Shown here: positions 25,906-34,804 of the stretch, one piece after another
Position numbering within the stretch: position 1 is the first letter of the stretch
Layout: each line of letters opens with the position of its first letter
Origin: JAGVSR01 sp963825555
GTDB lineage: Bacteria; Pseudomonadota; Alphaproteobacteria; Rhizobiales; Hyphomicrobiaceae
NCBI GenBank assembly: GCA_963825555.1
Contig: CAWGTZ010000006.1
Span: forward strand, 9,102-73,101
Length of the DNA: 64,000 nucleotides
Direction of reading: 5' to 3'
Made by a program: the position numbers and the translations under genes
The notes under the pieces: generated by a model
The model's database searches: none
Seen by the model: the letters and a program-made list of their open reading frames with translations, nothing else
What the model was told of the DNA's origin: nothing

Positions 25906-27396
25906 ATGAGCACCGTTACCACCCTGCATATCCCCTTCGACAATGCGTACGCCCGGCTGCCGGAGCGGTTCTACGCGCGTGTCCAACCCTCAGCAGTCTC
26001 GAAGCCTCGCCTGATCCGCTTGAACGATGCTCTCGCCCGCGAACTCGGCATCGATCCGGACGCGCTTACGACACCGGAGGGCGTCGCCGTGCTGGCGGGC
26101 AACGCGGTCGCCCAGGGCAGCGAGCCGATTGCGATGGCCTACGCTGGACACCAGTTTGGTAACTTCGTGCCCCAGCTCGGCGACGGGAGGGCAATACTCA
26201 TCGGTGAGGTGATCGACAAGTCGGGCATCCGTCGCGACATTCATCTCAAGGGCTCTGGCCGCACGCCATTCTCCCGTTCGGGCGACGGGCGTGCGGCCCT
26301 CGGACCTGTTCTGCGCGAATATATTGTCAGCGAGGCCTTCGCCGCGCTTGGGATTCCAACGACGCGCGCGCTCGCAGCCGTGACGACTGGCGAATGGGTC
26401 TATCGCGAGACGCCCCTTCCCGGCGCAATCTTCGTTCGCGTTGCTGCGAGCCACATTCGCGTGGGAACGTTTCAGTTCTTCGCCAGCCGTCAGGATGCGG
26501 AAGGGGTCCAGCTTTTGGCGGACCATGTGATCGCGCGACATTTTCCTCAGATCGGCAACGGTCCGGAGCGGTATCGTGACTTTCTCGCCGCCGTCATCGA
26601 GCGGCAGGCGGAACTGGTAGCCCGCTGGATGCTGGTGGGTTTCATCCACGGGGTCATGAACACGGACAACACGTCGATCGCCGGCGAGACGATCGACTTC
26701 GGGCCGTGCGCGTTCATGGATACCTATCATCCGGCTACCGTGTTCAGCTCCATCGATCACGGCGGGCGCTATGCCTTTTCCAATCAACCCGCAATCGCCC
26801 AGTGGAATCTTGTGCGTTTCGCGGAGACCTTGCTTCCGCTGCTCGGCAACGACAAGGATGAGGCGGTCACGGCGGCGCAAGACCGGATTGATGCCTTTCC
26901 GGCGCTCTTCCAGAAGGCGATCTCGACCGGTTACGCTCGAAAGATCGGAATGGAAGGAATGCGTGAGGGCGATCTCGCTCTGGTGCAGGATCTCCTGACT
27001 GTGATGGCGAACGGAGAGGCCGATTTCACTCTGACGTTTCGTGCACTCTGCGATGCGGCATCCGATGCCGGAGCCAATGCTTGTGTGACGGCGCTCTTTA
27101 CCGATCCGGGGCCAATCGGGCAGTGGCTAAGCCGCTGGCGGGAGCGGCTCGGCGTCGATGGGCGTCCTCTGGCGGAGATCGCAGAGGTCATGCGGACCTT
27201 GAACCCCGTTATCATACCGCGCAATCATCAAGTGGAAAAAGCCATCCGGGCGGCAGTTTCGGATGAGGACTTCGCTCCGTTTCACCGGCTGGTCGACGCG
27301 CTCGCCCGCCCCTTTGAGGACCGGCCGGACATCGAAGACCTGACTTCTCCTCCCAAGCCGGAAGAGGTGGTGCACCAGACGTTCTGCGGAACGTGA
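25906..27396 (+). CDS. selO: Protein adenylyltransferase SelO (UPF0061/YdiU)
   Basis: A 496-residue pseudokinase-fold enzyme that transfers AMP to Ser/Thr/Tyr of target proteins. Typical motifs: YAGHQFGNFVPQLGDGRAIL, the Lys in DIHLKGSGRTPFSRSGDGRAAL, MLVGFIHGVMNTDNTSI and the metal-binding DFGPCAFMDTY. The C-terminal selenocysteine seen in some relatives is represented by a cysteine in HQTFCGT, the usual bacterial end. ATG at 25906 is preferred over the upstream in-frame start at 25870. It converges with the YiiX-like gene. Confidence 0.93.
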   Translation: MSTVTTLHIPFDNAYARLPERFYARVQPSAVSKPRLIRLNDALARELGIDPDALTTPEGVAVLAGNAVAQGSEPIAMAYAGHQFGNFVPQLGDGRAILIGEVIDKSGIRRDIHLKGSGRTPFSRSGDGRAALGPVLREYIVSEAFAALGIPTTRALAAVTTGEWVYRETPLPGAIFVRVAASHIRVGTFQFFASRQDAEGVQLLADHVIARHFPQIGNGPERYRDFLAAVIERQAELVARWMLVGFIHGVMNTDNTSIAGETIDFGPCAFMDTYHPATVFSSIDHGGRYAFSNQPAIAQWNLVRFAETLLPLLGNDKDEAVTAAQDRIDAFPALFQKAISTGYARKIGMEGMREGDLALVQDLLTVMANGEADFTLTFRALCDAASDAGANACVTALFTDPGPIGQWLSRWRERLGVDGRPLAEIAEVMRTLNPVIIPRNHQVEKAIRAAVSDEDFAPFHRLVDALARPFEDRPDIEDLTSPPKPEEVVHQTFCGT

Positions 27397-27416
27397 TCGC
27401 TGGGCGGGATTGGGGA

Positions 27417-28829
27417 TCAGGGCCGCTTTGCGATCATGCGGCGCCACTTGCGTGGAGCAACGAGATAGCCGAGCCGGCCGCGCCCCTTCCAGCGCACATC
27501 TTCAAGATGATCGAACACCTCGCGTGGATGGAGCGGTCGTCCCTCCGTCGCAATCTTCAGCCGCTCAATGTGCTGCAACTCCTCCAAGAGTGGTTGAGCG
27601 GTTTTGTGCAGCATGACGATTGTGGCGATGGTCCGCCGGGGCATGTTTGGGGGAATGCGTGCAAAGAGGCTTGCCACGAAGTTCTGGGTGGTCTTGGAAA
27701 GTCGCGTGGCAAGGCGGCCAAGGCGGGCGACGAGGCGGATACCGAAGTCTTCCTCGAACCTGTAGCCATGCAACTCCATCCACTCGAACAGCTTTGTCAT
27801 GATCAGGTCCTGATGGCGAACCTGGGCGGTGTAGCGGTAGTCCTGCCACTCGGCGACGATGTCCAACTCGGGCTCGATCTCCAGGTCACCCGGGGCGAAG
27901 GACTCGTCGGCCGTCACGCCAATGCGGCGGTAGAAACGCTTGTTTCTGGCGTCGAACCTTGTCTTGAAAGTCGGCAGCTTGAGGGTGCCCTGACTGGCGT
28001 CAATGTAGGCAATGCGTACAAGCTTGGAACAGAAAAGATTGTAGGACGGGCCAAGACTCATTGAGAAGTCGTAGAGGATCGGCTTGCCACCCCTATCGAG
28101 CGAGCGGCGGACGTGATCATAGATCAGCTTGGAGGCGCGCGCGGCAAGGCCTGCATCGCGATGGCGTAATAGGATGGCGCGGGCAAGGCGGTGCTCGAGC
28201 GCATGTGTCAAACGTTCGATGACAGCTCCGGATTCGATGAGGCTTTCGACCAACCAGCCCTGGCCGTTGTCATCGAAGTGGATCATTGCAGTGTGGCTGA
28301 ACTGGCTATCCACGTCGCCAATGCGGGCGATGGCGGCGCTGTTGTTATGCATGCCGCGAACCAGAAGGATATCGCCCGAACGGAAGTCGAGGTTGTGGCC
28401 GGTATCGAATTTTGGATTTACGAACGTATTGTAGGAGATCTCGCGGAAGGCGCGGATGACGGGACTCTCTGTGTCGCCAATGGCAAATCCGGAATGGACC
28501 TCTCCCATCATGTCGGATGCGTAGCGCAGGACGCGCAGGGCATCACGGATCGCATGCTGAGCTTCACGCGTCATGAAGCCTGCCGGATGCCATTCCGCGA
28601 TGCGATCGCGGAGTATGGTGCGCAGCTCGAACATCTCGGTCATGATCTGGGGTGCGGCGGCTGCATAGTTCGCGCTCGCATAGTGCCCGAGGTCGCGTTC
28701 GTACACCTCGTGGTAGATGCGCGAAACGTTGCGGACGAGTTCGTCAGCGCTGCCCACAGGCGCCAACGCAAGAGACCGCAGCGTCTCGCGTTGGCGGACG
28801 TAGTCGTCTGACACGGATGTGCGAGGCAC
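27417..28829 (-). CDS. YiiX/YebB-like permuted NlpC/P60 (papain-fold) protein
   Basis: A 470-residue protein. The central region (about 145-300) has the permuted NlpC/P60 layout: FRSGDILLVRG, the predicted catalytic His in DSQFSHTAMIHFDD, and after about 90 residues the predicted nucleophile Cys in YNLFCSKLVRIAYID. The N-terminal part is helical (ELVRNVSRIYHEVYERDLGHY) and the C-terminal part is basic. Family members are amidases or acyltransferases acting on peptides, lipids or peptidoglycan; the substrate here is unknown. No signal peptide is obvious. The start is a GTG at 28829 and is not certain. Last gene of the metZ-apaG-argE strand group. Confidence 0.7.
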   Translation of the reverse strand: MPRTSVSDDYVRQRETLRSLALAPVGSADELVRNVSRIYHEVYERDLGHYASANYAAAAPQIMTEMFELRTILRDRIAEWHPAGFMTREAQHAIRDALRVLRYASDMMGEVHSGFAIGDTESPVIRAFREISYNTFVNPKFDTGHNLDFRSGDILLVRGMHNNSAAIARIGDVDSQFSHTAMIHFDDNGQGWLVESLIESGAVIERLTHALEHRLARAILLRHRDAGLAARASKLIYDHVRRSLDRGGKPILYDFSMSLGPSYNLFCSKLVRIAYIDASQGTLKLPTFKTRFDARNKRFYRRIGVTADESFAPGDLEIEPELDIVAEWQDYRYTAQVRHQDLIMTKLFEWMELHGYRFEEDFGIRLVARLGRLATRLSKTTQNFVASLFARIPPNMPRRTIATIVMLHKTAQPLLEELQHIERLKIATEGRPLHPREVFDHLEDVRWKGRGRLGYLVAPRKWRRMIAKRP

Positions 28830-28934
28830 GGCGCTTCCCCCCTGCCGGTCATGATCCTTGGCGGCCAGCTTCTGTGGCGGCCTGCCTATCCGATCAATAA
28901 GTGCAATCTGGCGGGCTTTATGGCAAGCGCGGCA

Positions 28935-30095
28935 TCAGGCTGCTGCCCAATCGACGAGGCGGTCCAGAAAATCCATGCATTTTTCGAGTTCGGCGGCTTC
29001 AATCCACTCGTTGGCCGTGTGGGCCTGCGCGATGTCTCCTGGTCCGCACACAACCGAGGGCGCGCCCGCGTCCTGGAAGAGGCCGGCCTCCGTTGCATAC
29101 GACACAGCGAAGGTTTCGTTCTGCCCGGCAAGGGAAAGGGCGAGCGCGACGGCCTCGGAGCCCGCCTCGGCGCCAAAGGGCGGAACATAGTTGGTGCGTG
29201 TGACACGGACACCGGCTTCCGGCGCCATTGCGGTCATCTCGGGTAGGCAATTATCTTTGACGAAGCGTTTGAGGCGGGCTTCGATGGCATCGATATCTAG
29301 GCCGGGGAGGGCGCGCACTTCGCAGCCGATCCTGCAAGCGATGGGCACGATATTGGACGCCGTGCCGCCCTCGATCGTCGTGACCTGCATGGTCGGATAG
29401 GGCGGTTCGAAACGGACCTCCGGCGGGTGGCGCTTGAGTTCGTCTTCAATGCGCGCGATCTCTCCCAGGATCCGTCCGGCATACGTGATGGCGTTGACGC
29501 CCAGGTGCGCCATGCTGGAATGGGCTGCGCGGCCTGCGATATCAATCTGCCAGCGCACGGGGCCCTTGTGGGCATCTACGACCTTCATGCCCGTTGGCTC
29601 GCCGACTATGACGACGCGTGGTAGCGGCAGCCGAGCCCCCATCTCCGCGATCATCGGGCGAACGCCGAGGCATCCGATTTCTTCGTCGTAGGAGAAGGCA
29701 ATATGAACCGGTCTCGTCAGAGTGCGCGCCCTTAAGCGGGGTACGGCGGCGAGCACGCAGGCGAGAAAGCCCTTCATGTCGGTCGTGCCCCGACCGTAGT
29801 AGCGTCCGTCCTTTAGTGTCAGCTTGAAGGGATCGGTTTCCCATGCCTGGCCTTCGACAGGCACGACGTCTGTATGGCCCGACAGGGCGACTCCCGGTAC
29901 ATCGCGCGGTCCGATAGTGGCGAAGAGAGAGGCCTTTTGCCCGTCTTCGGTGGGGACGAGTTCAGACGCAACACCGTGTGCGCGAAGATAGTCCTTCACG
30001 TAGCTGATTAGGGGAATGTTCGTCTTGTGGCTTGTCGTATCGAACGCAACGAGGTGCGCCAGAATCTCGTCCACTTCTGGCACAGCGCGTTGCAT
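28935..30095 (-). CDS. argE: Acetylornithine deacetylase (M20 family)
   Basis: A 386-residue metallo-deacetylase. Metal ligands: LSGHTDVVPVEGQAW (His, Asp), GRGTTDMKGFLA (Asp), SYDEEIGCLGV (Glu-Glu) and VIVGEPTGM (Glu), with the C-terminal CGPGDIAQAHTANEWI His. The dimerisation lid (GRAAHSSMAHLGVNAITYAG) sits between. It releases ornithine and acetate from N-acetylornithine. The stop of apaG lies one base before its ATG, so both belong to one transcript. Confidence 0.9.
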   Translation of the reverse strand: MQRAVPEVDEILAHLVAFDTTSHKTNIPLISYVKDYLRAHGVASELVPTEDGQKASLFATIGPRDVPGVALSGHTDVVPVEGQAWETDPFKLTLKDGRYYGRGTTDMKGFLACVLAAVPRLRARTLTRPVHIAFSYDEEIGCLGVRPMIAEMGARLPLPRVVIVGEPTGMKVVDAHKGPVRWQIDIAGRAAHSSMAHLGVNAITYAGRILGEIARIEDELKRHPPEVRFEPPYPTMQVTTIEGGTASNIVPIACRIGCEVRALPGLDIDAIEARLKRFVKDNCLPEMTAMAPEAGVRVTRTNYVPPFGAEAGSEAVALALSLAGQNETFAVSYATEAGLFQDAGAPSVVCGPGDIAQAHTANEWIEAAELEKCMDFLDRLVDWAAA

Positions 30096-30096
30096 C

Positions 30097-30504
30097 TCAG
30101 TTCACGCTCTTCACAGTGAAAGGGCTATCGAGCGAAAAGGCGGGAATTGCGACATCGAAGAGGCGGCCGCCTTCTCCCGCCATTTGGTAGCTGCCGACCA
30201 TGATGCCTGAGGGTGTCGAAAGCGGGCATCCGGACGTGTAGGTAAAGGATTGGCCGGGATCGATGACGGGAGTCTGCCCGACCACGCCGGGGCCGCGAAC
30301 CTCTTCAGTGCGGCCGATCGAGTCCGTGATGCGCCAGCGGCGCGTCTTGAGCTGCACAGGGAACTTGCCCTCGTTGGCGATCTCGATGGTGTAGGTCCAG
30401 AAGTAGTACCCTTCGTCTGGCGACGATTGGTCGGCTTCATACTCTGGCCGCACGCGGATGCGGACGCCGTGTGTCGTGGTCTCGTAGAGAAAGTCGCGGC
30501 TCAC
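30097..30504 (-). CDS. apaG: ApaG-domain protein
   Basis: A 135-residue fibronectin-like beta protein: TTHGVRIRVRPEYEADQS, YFWTYTIEIANEG, QLKTRRWRITDSIGRTEEV, GPGVVGQTPVIDPGQSFTYT and SGIMVGSYQM match ApaG throughout. The GTG at 30504 (VSRDFLYETTTHGV) is chosen; the longer frame upstream shows no homology. Molecular role is unsettled in the family (divalent-ion and pyrophosphate binding reported). Between metZ (89 bases upstream) and argE. Confidence 0.9.
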   Translation of the reverse strand: MSRDFLYETTTHGVRIRVRPEYEADQSSPDEGYYFWTYTIEIANEGKFPVQLKTRRWRITDSIGRTEEVRGPGVVGQTPVIDPGQSFTYTSGCPLSTPSGIMVGSYQMAGEGGRLFDVAIPAFSLDSPFTVKSVN

Positions 30505-30593
30505 AGCAGATCGTCCTTTGACGAAAGTTCTGGAAGGCAAGTTTAGGCAGCGGCCATTGCCGGTCAACCGTGTGCGTGACGCATCAGGCGGGC

Positions 30594-31808
30594 TCACGCC
30601 GTGCGCGACGCGGCCAGGCCCCGGTCGATGTCGGCGATGAGATCTTTGGCGTTCTCGAGCCCCACCGACAAGCGCAGCATGCCATCCGTTATTCCGAGCT
30701 CGGCGCGGGCGGCGGGCCCGATCCGCTGATGCGTTGTGGTGGGCGGATGGGTAATGAGGCTCTTGGCGTCGCCGAGGTTGTTGGAAATCTTGATTAGTCG
30801 GAGCGCGTTCTGGAAGCGGAAAGCGCCCTCTTTGCCGCCCTCCACTTCGAAAGCGATCATCTGGCCGGGGCCTGTCATCTGCTTTGCGGCGAGTTCAGCC
30901 TGCGGGTGATCCTTTCGGCCACAAAAGATGACGCGGCCGACGCCCGTCTGGCCGGCGAGATGATCTGCGACCTGAGCTGCGTTGGCGCACTGGGCGGCGA
31001 CGCGGAGCGGAAGTGTCTCCAGCCCCTTCAACATGACCCAGGCGTTGAACGGGCTCATGGACGGACCTGTTTGGCGGAAGAAATCTTGTAAGTGGTCGGT
31101 GAGGAACTTCTCCGAGCACAGGACTGCGCCACCCAGGCAGCGGCCCTGGCCGTCGATGTGCTTCGTTGCGGAATAGATAACGACGTCGGCTCCATGCTGA
31201 AGCGGACGCTGCAGCATCGGCGTGGCGAAGACGTTGTCGACCATAACGAGCGCGCCGATCTCTTTCGCGATCTTGGAGACCGCAGCGATGTCGACGAGAT
31301 CGAGCGTCGGGTTGGCAGGTGTTTCGAAGAAGAACGCCTTGGTGTTCGGGCGCACGGCCTTGCGCCATTCCTCGATGTTGCGGCCGTCGATGAGCGTGGG
31401 GGTGATGCCGAAGCGCGGGCACAAAGTCTCGACGATGTAGCGGCACGAACCGAACATAGCGCGCGCTGCGATGACGTGGTCGCCAGCCTTGAGGTAGGAC
31501 AGAAGGGCGGCGTTCACTGCGGCCATGCCCGTTGCCATCGCGCGGCAGACTTCGGCGCCTTCCAGAAGTCGCAGCCGTTCCTCGAGCATGGACACGGTGG
31601 GATTGGCAAAGCGGGAGTATTGAAAGCCCGGGTCCTCGTTCTTGAAGCGGGCCTCGGCCTGCTCCGCGCTCGTGTAGACGAAACCCTGGGTCAGAAAGAT
31701 CGCTTCCGAGGTCTCGCCGAACTGGGAGCGCAGCACGCCACCGTGTACGAGTTGTGTCTCAGGCGCCCATTCGGCTGCGATCGCGGCATCTTCCGTCTTG
31801 CCAGTCAT
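30594..31808 (-). CDS. metZ: O-succinylhomoserine sulfhydrylase
   Basis: A 404-residue PLP enzyme of the Cys/Met metabolism family. It shows TQLVHGG at the start, YSRFANPTVSMLEERLRLLEG, the ATGMAAVNAAL phosphate-binding loop, FFETPANPTLDLVD and the PLP-lysine motif VIYSATKHIDGQGR, and ends with RLSVGLENAKDLIADIDRGL. It makes homocysteine directly from succinylhomoserine and sulfide. ATG at 31808 follows a long leader holding a SAM-II riboswitch and a terminator hairpin, so it is expected to be shut off by S-adenosylmethionine. Confidence 0.93.
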   Translation of the reverse strand: MTGKTEDAAIAAEWAPETQLVHGGVLRSQFGETSEAIFLTQGFVYTSAEQAEARFKNEDPGFQYSRFANPTVSMLEERLRLLEGAEVCRAMATGMAAVNAALLSYLKAGDHVIAARAMFGSCRYIVETLCPRFGITPTLIDGRNIEEWRKAVRPNTKAFFFETPANPTLDLVDIAAVSKIAKEIGALVMVDNVFATPMLQRPLQHGADVVIYSATKHIDGQGRCLGGAVLCSEKFLTDHLQDFFRQTGPSMSPFNAWVMLKGLETLPLRVAAQCANAAQVADHLAGQTGVGRVIFCGRKDHPQAELAAKQMTGPGQMIAFEVEGGKEGAFRFQNALRLIKISNNLGDAKSLITHPPTTTHQRIGPAARAELGITDGMLRLSVGLENAKDLIADIDRGLAASRTA

Positions 31809-31856
31809 TGTCGTCTGCTCCCGTGGCGTGCGGTCCCGATCCGGACGCCCCATAAC

Positions 31857-31912
31857 AAAAAACCCGGACCCCTGAGGCACCTCTCCTCGAAAAAGGAGCC
31901 GTGCGCCGGGTT
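31857..31912 (-). terminator. Attenuator-like terminator in the metZ leader
   Basis: Reading the minus strand, AACCCGG (31912-31906) pairs with CCGGGTT (31867-31861), followed by TTTTGTT. Between the arms CTCC/GGAG and GCAC/GGTGC form an inner extension. It lies after the SAM-II aptamer and 49 bases before the metZ start, where a riboswitch expression platform is expected. Confidence 0.75.
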
Positions 31913-31924
31913 CTCCGGGTGCGC

Positions 31925-31981
31925 TCGGCCACTTTAGCGAGTTGTTTTACGTGGCTGCAAGCCGGCCGGCCAAATCACCAC
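31925..31981 (-). promoter_or_regulatory. SAM-II riboswitch (metA motif)
   Basis: On the minus strand the conserved blocks appear in the right order: GGTGATTTG (31979-31971), GGCCGGCCGGCTTGCAGCC, ACGTAAAACAACTC and GCTAAAG (31938-31932). GGCT/AGCC forms the P1 hairpin and the later segments supply the pseudoknot strand. SAM-II elements occur mainly in alphaproteobacteria upstream of methionine genes; metZ follows here. Confidence 0.92.
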
Positions 31982-32062
31982 GAGGATGGGCGGGGGAATA
32001 CCGCTCCGGCCCCTTGGCGTCAAGCCAACCATGCTTTAGAGCCGTTTTTAAAAGGGGAACCC

Positions 32063-33199
32063 ATGGCGAAAATGGCGGCCAAAGCGACGATGGACGAGGA
32101 CGGCCCGCTGGGCGAAGCTGTCACCAATGGCATTTTGCCCGTGCAGGCGATCCGGGCTCTGATCTCCGGCGGGGCCTTGAAGCTGGCTGAGCCGGCGGAT
32201 GCAGGGCAACTCCAGCCGGCGAGCGTCGACTTGAGACTCGGACGGGAGGCCTACCGCGTCCGGGCGAGCTTCCTTCCCGGTCGAGGGGGCAAGGTCACAG
32301 ACAAGCTGCAAGACCTGAAGTTGCACACGATCGACCTGACGCGTGGGGCGGTTCTGGAGACGGGCTGCGTCTATATCGTCCCGCTGCTCGAAAGCCTGGC
32401 GCTGCCCGATACGATCGCCGCCTCAGCCAATCCGAAAAGCTCGACAGGCCGTCTCGACGTTTTCACCCGCGTGATTGCGGATGGTGTGTCGGCCTTTGAT
32501 CAGATCCCCCCAGGGTATCAAGGCCCGCTCTACGCGGAGATTTGTCCGCAGACTTTTCCCATTCTGGCGCGAACGGGGTCTAAGCTTACCCAGCTGCGCT
32601 TCAGGGTCGGGAACCCACGAGAAGACGATGAGGAGCTTGCGCGACTGCATGCGAAGGAAACGCTGGTCTCTGGCGGCGCAGCAGACATCAGCGACGGCAT
32701 CGCTCTTTCCGTCGATCTTGTCGGCGATGCTGCGGGTCTCGTCGGGTATCGCGCGAAGCGGCACACCGGGGTCGTCGACGTCGATGCCCCGGGCAGTTGC
32801 GCAATTGGCGACTACTGGGAGGAGATCAGCGCCGGCGGCGCGCGCCGACTCATTCTGGATCCCGACCAGTTCTACATTCTTGCCTCCAAGGAGGCGGTCC
32901 ACATTCCACCGACGCATGCTGCGGAGATGATGCCGTTCAACCCTCTGGTCGGTGAATTCCGGGTTCATTATGCAGGTTTCATGGATCCGGGCTTCGGTCA
33001 TGCAGCAGCCGGCGGACACGGCTCCCGGGTTGTGCTGGAGGTCCGTTCGCACAAAGTGCCGTTCATCTTGGAGGATGGCCAGATCATCGGCCGGCTGGTT
33101 TATGAGCGCATGGTGGAGGTGCCTGAGATGCTCTACGGGCGGGATTTGGGTTCCAACTATCAAGCTCAGAGGCTGAAGCTGTCGAAGCACTTCCGTTAG
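32063..33199 (+). CDS. dcd: 2'-deoxycytidine 5'-triphosphate deaminase, long form
   Basis: A 378-residue protein, about twice the ~190 residues of E. coli Dcd. The first half has the dUTPase/Dcd-fold motifs LQPASVDLRLG and ANPKSSTGRLDVFTRVI ADG; the second half repeats the fold (IPPTHAAEMMPFNPLVGEFRVHY, GFMDPGFGH) and ends GQIIGRLVYERM. Long, fused deaminases of this kind are common in Alphaproteobacteria and make dUTP from dCTP. ATG at 32063 follows AAGGGGA. It is divergent from metZ, and their leaders lie back to back. Confidence 0.88.
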   Translation: MAKMAAKATMDEDGPLGEAVTNGILPVQAIRALISGGALKLAEPADAGQLQPASVDLRLGREAYRVRASFLPGRGGKVTDKLQDLKLHTIDLTRGAVLETGCVYIVPLLESLALPDTIAASANPKSSTGRLDVFTRVIADGVSAFDQIPPGYQGPLYAEICPQTFPILARTGSKLTQLRFRVGNPREDDEELARLHAKETLVSGGAADISDGIALSVDLVGDAAGLVGYRAKRHTGVVDVDAPGSCAIGDYWEEISAGGARRLILDPDQFYILASKEAVHIPPTHAAEMMPFNPLVGEFRVHYAGFMDPGFGHAAAGGHGSRVVLEVRSHKVPFILEDGQIIGRLVYERMVEVPEMLYGRDLGSNYQAQRLKLSKHFR

Positions 33200-33289
33200 C
33201 GAAGTGCCCCAAAGGGCCAGCGATTTAAATGTTCGTTTACCAAGTTCTGGCAGTTTCGGGCGCGTAGCGTTCTGTAGTGGAGTTGGCGC

Positions 33290-33790
33290 GTGTTTGAGAA
33301 TCCGGTCCTCCTGATCTTTCCTGCGGCTCTTGCCTATGCCGCAGTGATGGATTTTTTCACGATGACGATTCCGAACCGGATTTCGCTGGCGATGATCGTC
33401 GGCTTTTTCGTTGCCGTGCCCTTCTCGGGCCTTTCCATGTACGAAATTCTGATGCACGTCGCGGCGGGCGCTCTCATGCTCGCGATCGGCGTTGGCATGT
33501 TCTCCTTCCGCCTCCTTGGCGGGGGCGATGCCAAGCTTCTCGCTGCTTGCTCCTTGTGGGTTGGAATGGAGTCGCTCCTCCCCTTCATCCTGCTCGTTGC
33601 AGTCAAGGGAGGCATTCTGGCGATGATGATTCTGGCCTATCGGCGTATTCCAATGGCGGCTCTGCCTGACAAGGAGTGGGCGATGCGCCTGCATCAGCGC
33701 GGCGGCGGGATTCCCTACGGCCTCGCAATCGCCGCTGGGGGATTCATGATCTATCCCCACACGGAGATCTTTAAGTCCTTCCTATTCTGA
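33290..33790 (+). CDS. cpaA: Prepilin peptidase CpaA/TadV
   Basis: A 166-residue A24-type aspartic peptidase with four to five helices. The two catalytic Asp are in AAVMDFFTMTIPNRI and in LLGGGDAKLLAA. It cleaves and may methylate Flp-type prepilins at the inner membrane. Translation starts at a GTG (33290). It heads the pilus gene run, but a 165-base gap separates it from cpaB and no pilin gene lies on either side. Confidence 0.92.
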   Translation: MFENPVLLIFPAALAYAAVMDFFTMTIPNRISLAMIVGFFVAVPFSGLSMYEILMHVAAGALMLAIGVGMFSFRLLGGGDAKLLAACSLWVGMESLLPFILLVAVKGGILAMMILAYRRIPMAALPDKEWAMRLHQRGGGIPYGLAIAAGGFMIYPHTEIFKSFLF

Positions 33791-33955
33791 GCCGAGACAA
33801 AAAAGTTAATAAAGTTAAATACTTAAGGCGCCGCATCGCGGGTGGCGCGTCGATTTACGACGCGGATTAACCTCGCATTGACGAATGTCACGCAGACTGT
33901 GTCCTGAAGCTGGGGGGAGAGGTCCTATCCAGCGCTTAGGGACGCTAGTGGCGCT

Positions 33956-34762
33956 ATGAAAAAAGCTCAGTTGATCGGCATCTCAATTGCGGGCGTTTCG
34001 GCGCTCCTGGCCTTTGTGATGGTCAGGGGGATGTTGAACCAGCCCAAGGAAGAGAAGGTCGTCGAGGTCAAGGTCGATTCGACTCAGGTTCTCGTCGCTC
34101 GCGCCGACATCGGGCTCGGTCAGATCACGAACGAGAGCCTCTTCCGCTGGCAGACCTGGCCGAACGACGCCGCGCGCGGCTTTATCACAGACAAGAGCGG
34201 AAAAGACGCCATTCGCCAGTTGTCCGGTGCGATCGCCCGCGCACCGATCATGGCCGGTGAGCCCATTACGCCGGGCAAACTCGTGAAGGCGGGACAGGGC
34301 GGCGTGCTTGCCGCGATCCTCCCGGCTGGCATGCGAGCCATCTCAACCAAGATCAAGGAAGATACGGCCGTCGGCCGTCTCATCCTGCCCAACGACCATG
34401 TCGACGTTATTCTCATACGTCGCCTGCGCGGAAAGACGGGCGGCGAGAGTTCGACCGCGGAGACTCTCTTCCGCAATGTCCGCGTCCTCGCGATCGGTCA
34501 GCAGATCGAGACGAAGGAGGGCAAGAAGTCCGCCGAGGGCGCCGCGAATACCGCGACGCTGGAATTGACTCCCCGCCAGACGGAGATGCTGGCGCTGGCA
34601 AATTCCCTTGGGGACATCACGTTGGCGCTGCGTTCGATTGCGGATCTCGATCCCTCCCGTAGAGGGCCCGAGCAGGACGATGAGTTTGGAAAGAAGAAGA
34701 GCGGAAACGCCATCCGAGTTTTGCGTTACGGCGTCAGGTCACGTGCAGTGCGGGTGAACTGA
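33956..34762 (+). CDS. cpaB: Flp pilus assembly protein CpaB/RcpC
   Basis: A 268-residue periplasmic protein with an N-terminal anchor (LIGISIAGVSALLAFVMV), a SAF domain (QVLVARADIGLGQI ... APIMAGEPITPGKLV) and a CpaB C-domain (GMRAISTKIKEDTAVGRLI LPNDHVDVILIRR, NVRVLAIGQ, TATLELTPRQTEMLALA). It links the secretin to the inner-membrane machinery. 43 bases before cpaC. Confidence 0.92.
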   Translation: MKKAQLIGISIAGVSALLAFVMVRGMLNQPKEEKVVEVKVDSTQVLVARADIGLGQITNESLFRWQTWPNDAARGFITDKSGKDAIRQLSGAIARAPIMAGEPITPGKLVKAGQGGVLAAILPAGMRAISTKIKEDTAVGRLILPNDHVDVILIRRLRGKTGGESSTAETLFRNVRVLAIGQQIETKEGKKSAEGAANTATLELTPRQTEMLALANSLGDITLALRSIADLDPSRRGPEQDDEFGKKKSGNAIRVLRYGVRSRAVRVN

Positions 34763-34804
34763 TCAAGCAGTCTAACAGCAGTTCGTCGGAAGGCAGAAAA
34801 TACA

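Noticed and set aside
32423..33760. A 445-codon minus-strand frame over dcd and cpaA
   Set aside because: It covers two well-conserved plus-strand genes and reads as low-complexity shadow sequence.
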